Source of the DNA: Rhodoferax sp.
GTDB taxonomy: Bacteria > Pseudomonadota > Gammaproteobacteria > Burkholderiales > Burkholderiaceae_C
Assembly: GCF_028689295.1 (NCBI RefSeq)
Contig: NZ_JAQTWL010000008.1
Span: 86,479 to 150,478 of the forward strand
Length of the DNA stretch: 64,000 nucleotides
Direction of reading: 5' to 3'
Below the pieces are notes generated by a model, which worked only from the letters and a program-made list of their open reading frames with translations, made no database searches and was not told the origin of the DNA. This document shows positions 60,833 through 64,000 of this stretch, in pieces. The translations under genes were made by a program, and so were the position numbers. How positions within the stretch are numbered: the first letter of the stretch is position 1; each line of letters starts with the position of its first letter.

Positions 60833-62524
60833 TCAGGAAGATTGCCAGATCACCAGCTGGGCAGAGCTTTCCCAACGCTCGTAATTGGCTGAATAGATGT
60901 CCTCAATGCGGTTGCGCTTGACCTTGAAGGTGGGTGTCACAATGTCGTTCTCGACCGTCCACGCGGTGGTGGCGACCACCAGGCACTTGAGCTGCTCGTG
61001 CGGATCGAGCGTTTCATTGATGGTTTTCAGGTGTTGCGCCAGCGACGCCTCAAGTTCGCTGCGGCTGTCCGGGTCTGCGGTGCGCGCCAGGGCTTCGGCG
61101 TTAAGCATCACAATGCCCAGCGGCTGACCCAGGTTGGCGCCGGTCACCACGCAGGCTTCCACCGCGTCGTGCATCACCAGTTTGTCTTCGATCGGGGCCG
61201 GCGCCACGTATTTGCCCTTGCTGGTCTTGAACAAGTCTTTCACGCGCCCGGTGATGTGCAGGCAGCCTTGCGCATCGATCTGACCCTTGTCGCCAGTGCG
61301 CAGCCAGCCGTCTTCGGTGAAGGTTTCCCGAGTCAATGCCGGTTCCTTGTAATAGCCCTGCATCAGCGCCGGGCTGCGCATCTGGACCTCGCCGGTGGCT
61401 GCATCGATGCGAATGTCAACGCCGGGGTAGGCTGGTCCCACCGAGCCCTCTTGATTTTTCCCGGCCAGCGTCAGGTTGGAGACGGCCAGGTTTTCTGTCA
61501 TGCCATAACCTTCGTTGACCGGCAGACCCAGCTTGCGGTACCAGGCCAGCAGCGGAACCGGCATGGGCGCCGCGCCGCCAGCGGCAAAACGGCACTGGTC
61601 CAGCCCCAGTGCTTTTTGCACTTTGCGCCGCACCAGACCGCCAATGATGGGAATCGACAACAACCGGTTGAGCTTGGCCGGCGGCATCTTGTGGTGCACG
61701 CCATGCTGAAACTTGACCCACAGCCGTGGCACCGAAAAGAAAATGGTGGGATGCGCACGTTGCAGGTCGGTGGTGAAGGTGTCGAGCGATTCGGCAAAAA
61801 ACACGTGCATTCCGGTGTACAGCCAGCCGTGCTCCACCAGCACGCGCTCGACCACATGGGCCAAAGGCAGGTAGGACAACATGCGGTCTTGCTGCGTCAT
61901 GCCCACGGCAGCAGCACCGGTGGCAATCGCCCAGGCGAAATTGCCAAAACTGTGCATCACGCCCTTGGGCTTGCCGGTAGTGCCCGAGGTGTAGATCAGC
62001 GTGGCCAGCTCATCGGCCGCGCGAACCACTTCACCCTGCATGGATTGGTTGCGGGCGATGATGGCGTCCCAGCCTTCGAAGCGCTGGAGTGCATCCGGCG
62101 GCGACAGTGGATAGCTGATGCACGGCATATCCAAAGGCACGCCTGGCTTCATCAACTCCCAGTCGTCGAGTTTGCCGACAAAACAGGCGCGCGCCTCGCT
62201 GTGAGTCAAAATCTGCCTGACGGTGTCATGCCCGAGCGTGGGATACAGCGGCACCGACACATAGCCAGCCATCCAGATCGCCAGGTCGCTCATCAGCCAC
62301 CAGGCACAGTTTTTGGACAAAATGGCCACTTTGGCGCCGGGTTCCCAGCCCTGGGCCTTGAGATGGGAGGCCATGCGGCGCACTTGGTCGCCTACCTGCG
62401 CCCAGGTGAAGTCCTGAATGACGCCACCGCCCATCGGCTGGGTCAGGGCTACGCGATCGGCGGCGGTTTTTTCCCAAAAATACAAGCGCGGCAAAGCCAA
62501 CTGGTCAGATGTCACGGTATTCAT
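60833..62524 (-). CDS. Long-chain fatty acid-CoA ligase, AMP-forming
   Basis: AMP-binding ligase of 563 residues. TLIYTSGTTGKPKGVMHSFGN lies near 171-190, NEGYGMTENLAV near 338, GWLRTGDKGQIDAQG near 400 and KTSKGKYVAPAPIED near 429, the pattern of long-chain (FadD15/Faa-type) ligases. It activates free fatty acids to acyl-CoA. The gene is first in a minus-strand set with the patatin phospholipase, which could release its substrates from membrane lipid. A GGAGA site precedes the ATG at 62524. Confidence 0.9.
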   Translation of the reverse strand: MNTVTSDQLALPRLYFWEKTAADRVALTQPMGGGVIQDFTWAQVGDQVRRMASHLKAQGWEPGAKVAILSKNCAWWLMSDLAIWMAGYVSVPLYPTLGHDTVRQILTHSEARACFVGKLDDWELMKPGVPLDMPCISYPLSPPDALQRFEGWDAIIARNQSMQGEVVRAADELATLIYTSGTTGKPKGVMHSFGNFAWAIATGAAAVGMTQQDRMLSYLPLAHVVERVLVEHGWLYTGMHVFFAESLDTFTTDLQRAHPTIFFSVPRLWVKFQHGVHHKMPPAKLNRLLSIPIIGGLVRRKVQKALGLDQCRFAAGGAAPMPVPLLAWYRKLGLPVNEGYGMTENLAVSNLTLAGKNQEGSVGPAYPGVDIRIDAATGEVQMRSPALMQGYYKEPALTRETFTEDGWLRTGDKGQIDAQGCLHITGRVKDLFKTSKGKYVAPAPIEDKLVMHDAVEACVVTGANLGQPLGIVMLNAEALARTADPDSRSELEASLAQHLKTINETLDPHEQLKCLVVATTAWTVENDIVTPTFKVKRNRIEDIYSANYERWESSAQLVIWQSS

Positions 62525-62657
62525 TAAACTTGTCTCCTTGAATGATGAAAGTCATGTCCGTTGCGGGTATTTGTGGACAGTATATGAAAAGAACAATTTA
62601 TTGTGAACCGTGAAAGCCTTCACAAAACCGGGAATACCCAAAGTAATCAACCCTTCC

Positions 62658-63338
62658 ATGCGACTTATCATGAAACCTCTTGCCTCCCTGCTCTTCGCCT
62701 CCCTGCTGGGCATATCACCACTGTCTGGACAGGCACAAACCCCCACACCCGAGGCCGAGGCCCTGTTGGCAAGAGCCCTTGCGATCACGCCCGACGCCAA
62801 GCGCGGCGAGGCTGAATTTGCCGAGCAGGCCTGCACGGCTTGCCACAGAAAAGACGCCTCCGGTCGCCCGGCCACGCCAACGCCGCGGCTCTCGGGGCAA
62901 CATGCCACGGTGATCATCAAGCAGGTGCTCGACATTCGCAGCGGGTTGCGCAACAACCCGCCCATGCAGCCCATGGTGAACGAAGAAGAACTGAGTCTGC
63001 AAACCCTGGCCGATATTGCCGCCCACCTGCAGGCGTTGCCAGTGGCAGGAACCATTGCCAAGGGTCCGGGGTCCGGCGTGGCGCGGGGCAAGGAACTCTT
63101 TGACAATGCCTGTTCGGGCTGCCACGGCGCTGAGGGCGAAGGCAATTCGTTCATTTTTGCGCCCATGTTGGCTGCGCAACACTACACCTACCTGTTGCGA
63201 GAACTGGGATTCATCCGCGATGGGAAGCGGGGCAACTCCAATCCGGCGATGGCCAGCCTGATCAAGACCTACACACAGGACGATTTACAGGCGGTGGCGG
63301 ACTATCTGGCGCAATTGCCCCCGCCCCAACGCAGGTAG
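62658..63338 (+). CDS. Di-haem cytochrome c (c4-like)
   Basis: Exported cytochrome of 226 residues with two haem motifs, CTACH (near residue 63) and CSGCH (near residue 154), in two cytochrome c domains, as in cytochrome c4/FccA-like carriers. Signal peptide SLLFASLLGISPLSGQAQ ends near residue 27. Possible Met ligands lie in NPPMQPM and APMLAAQH. Starts at 62658 and 62670 are both possible; neither has a strong ribosome-binding site. A periplasmic electron carrier; partner oxidase or dehydrogenase not in the window. Confidence 0.87.
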   Translation: MRLIMKPLASLLFASLLGISPLSGQAQTPTPEAEALLARALAITPDAKRGEAEFAEQACTACHRKDASGRPATPTPRLSGQHATVIIKQVLDIRSGLRNNPPMQPMVNEEELSLQTLADIAAHLQALPVAGTIAKGPGSGVARGKELFDNACSGCHGAEGEGNSFIFAPMLAAQHYTYLLRELGFIRDGKRGNSNPAMASLIKTYTQDDLQAVADYLAQLPPPQRR

Positions 63339-63436
63339 GCCGATCAATTCGGTCGAGTTCTTCGACAACCGGCGACGAGTGACGGCACCAGGTTCAAGTT
63401 CACATAGTCACTGATATCGAGCGGCCAGATAGCAAA

Positions 63437-63464
63437 AAGCCCAAACCTGTGAGAGTTTGGGCTT
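63437..63464 (-). terminator. Intrinsic terminator downstream of the lpd remnant
   Basis: Ten-base stem AAGCCCAAAC / GTTTGGGCTT with an 8-nt loop; on the minus strand it ends in GCTTTTTGC, giving a U-run. It belongs to the lpd-side transcript and has survived the decay of the gene. Confidence 0.75.
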
Positions 63465-63495
63465 CGCTTCAAGGGCTTGGAAACCCGCTTATTTC

Positions 63496-63880
63496 TTACT
63501 TCTTGGCAGGCGGCAAATCGGTGCAACTGCCGTGCGCCACTTCGGCCGCCATACCAATGGTGCGCTTCGAGGCTGTCGTCAAACAGCAGCTTTGTGACAC
63601 CTTCGTCGCGGCCGTTGGCAATGGCGCGGCCGGAGGCGTTCCACGGGAACAGGCCCCTCTTGACCTTGATGCCTTGCGCCTTGGCCTGGTCTTCGGTCAG
63701 GCCGACCCAGGCCACCTCGGGGTCGGTATAGGCCACGCTGGGGATGACGCGGGCGTTGAAGGCGCTGCTGGCCAAGTCTTTGTTGCCTTGCAATTCCCCG
63801 GCAATCACTTCAGCGGCGACGTGCGCTTCGTGCACCGCCTTGTGCGCCAGCATCGGCTGGCCGACGATGTCGCGGTAATC
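63496..63880 (-). pseudogene. lpd: Remnant of dihydrolipoamide dehydrogenase 3' end
   Basis: From the IS boundary the frame reads the C-terminal domain of Lpd (GQPMLAHKAVHEAH, IPSVAYTDPEVAWVGLTEDQAKAQG, NGRDEGVTKLLFDDS). After LFDDSLEAH the true Lpd frame is lost: the expected 40-50 residues (including the catalytic HPHPT segment) are absent, and the normal end IGMAAEVAHGSCTDLPPAKK appears in another frame, ending with the TAA at 63496-63498. So there is an internal deletion with frameshift, and the FAD/NAD half is cut off by the IS at about 63880. Non-functional; an intact lpd copy is expected elsewhere. Confidence 0.85.
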
Positions 63881-64000
63881 CCCCCTTTTTCCACTGGCGT
63901 CAGAAGTAGAGGGTTATGCAGCCTTTAGTAGCCGCTGCTTTGGGGTGATCCCGCCCAGGGCCATGTGAGGGCGGTCGTGATTGTAGGACCAGGTCCATTG
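63881..64000 (-). mobile_element. End of an IS3-family-like insertion sequence (partial, runs off the window)
   Basis: The lpd frame breaks off at a C-run/T-run sequence (63879-63900, CCCCCC-TTTTT-CCACTGGCGT), which looks like the terminal inverted repeat, and the transposase gene lies just inside. The insertion is oriented with the transposase 3' end facing lpd. The other end and any target duplication lie right of the window, so they cannot be checked. Confidence 0.7.
63914..64000 (-). CDS. IS3-family transposase OrfB, C-terminal 28 residues (partial)
   Basis: The minus strand from the right edge reads WTWSYNHDRPHMALGGITP, then KQRLLKAA and a stop at 63914-63916. The YNxxRPHxALGG-TP signature is the C-terminal end of the DDE integrase domain in IS3-type transposases, just after the catalytic Glu. 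The rest of the gene is beyond the window. It explains the truncated lpd remnant next to it. Confidence 0.85.
   Translation of the reverse strand, partial: QWTWSYNHDRPHMALGGITPKQRLLKAA

Noticed and set aside
63344..63853. A 169-residue real gene over the lpd remnant
   Set aside because: After the LFDDSLEAH point it runs in a frame different from Lpd and reads through the old lpd stop and terminator.

Overview
The window looks like chromosome from a facultative denitrifying member of the Burkholderiales, probably Comamonadaceae close to Rhodoferax or Polaromonas. This is inferred from GC-rich codon use, protein flavour (DUF3422, DUF3079, DUF3149, NnrS pairs, CcoG with NsrR) and gene order such as xseA-sodB. 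I could run no database search. I see no rRNA, tRNA, CRISPR array or prophage.

Layout. (1) 1-14361, all plus strand: two periplasmic binding proteins and a Liv-type ABC importer; an iron-type alcohol dehydrogenase; an exported metallo-beta-lactamase-fold hydrolase of the lactonase type; a translationally coupled GldF/GldG-like ABC cassette with DUF4340 and HupE/UreJ proteins; and a GabD-type semialdehyde dehydrogenase. Together these could take up and oxidise a lactone or omega-hydroxy acid (for example 4-hydroxybutyrate) to succinate. (2) 14424-25312: nitrate/nitric-oxide region with nnrS, narX, narL, an HPP-CBS membrane protein, nsrR, ccoG, DUF3079, a second nnrS, DUF2249, a NarK-type transporter and a PAS protein. 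Two NsrR-like operators tie part of it together. (3) 25377-32294: acyl-CoA ligase, DUF4389, an AlkD-like protein, a five-TM PAS-GGDEF-EAL protein, an AEC permease and a 47-residue DUF3149 protein. (4) 32431-35853: zur divergent from a zinc importer operon, with a paired operator between them.

(5) 35861-41034: a REP-like repeat pair, a carboxymuconolactone-decarboxylase-family protein, an unknown periplasmic helical protein, and a TetR-controlled HlyD/FtsX/ABC export operon. (6) 41044-49374: rhodanese, Tll0287-like haem protein, glgC, a thioesterase, DUF3422, a nitroreductase, then SigZ-permease-thioredoxin-DUF2798-VIT genes and a methyltransferase remnant. (7) 49554-54752: a dCache-HAMP-PAS-GGDEF-EAL protein behind a RbsB-like lipoprotein gene, then a CarH-like B12-binding MerR regulator. 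(8) 54905-62524, all minus strand: sodB, xseA, a MerR-HTH/class III nucleotide cyclase fusion, a cNMP-binding patatin phospholipase and a long-chain acyl-CoA ligase. (9) 62658-64000: a di-haem cytochrome c, then the eroded 3' end of lpd abutting an IS3-type transposase at the right edge.

The most interesting candidate is the cyclase/patatin/acyl-CoA ligase group (57093-62524). A DNA-binding nucleotide cyclase sits beside a cyclic-nucleotide-binding phospholipase, and the cyclase promoter carries an array of short motifs repeated at about 10 and 21 bp. The second is a 217-bp exact identity between the EAL ends of two otherwise diverged c-di-GMP genes 19 kb apart, which suggests recent gene conversion.
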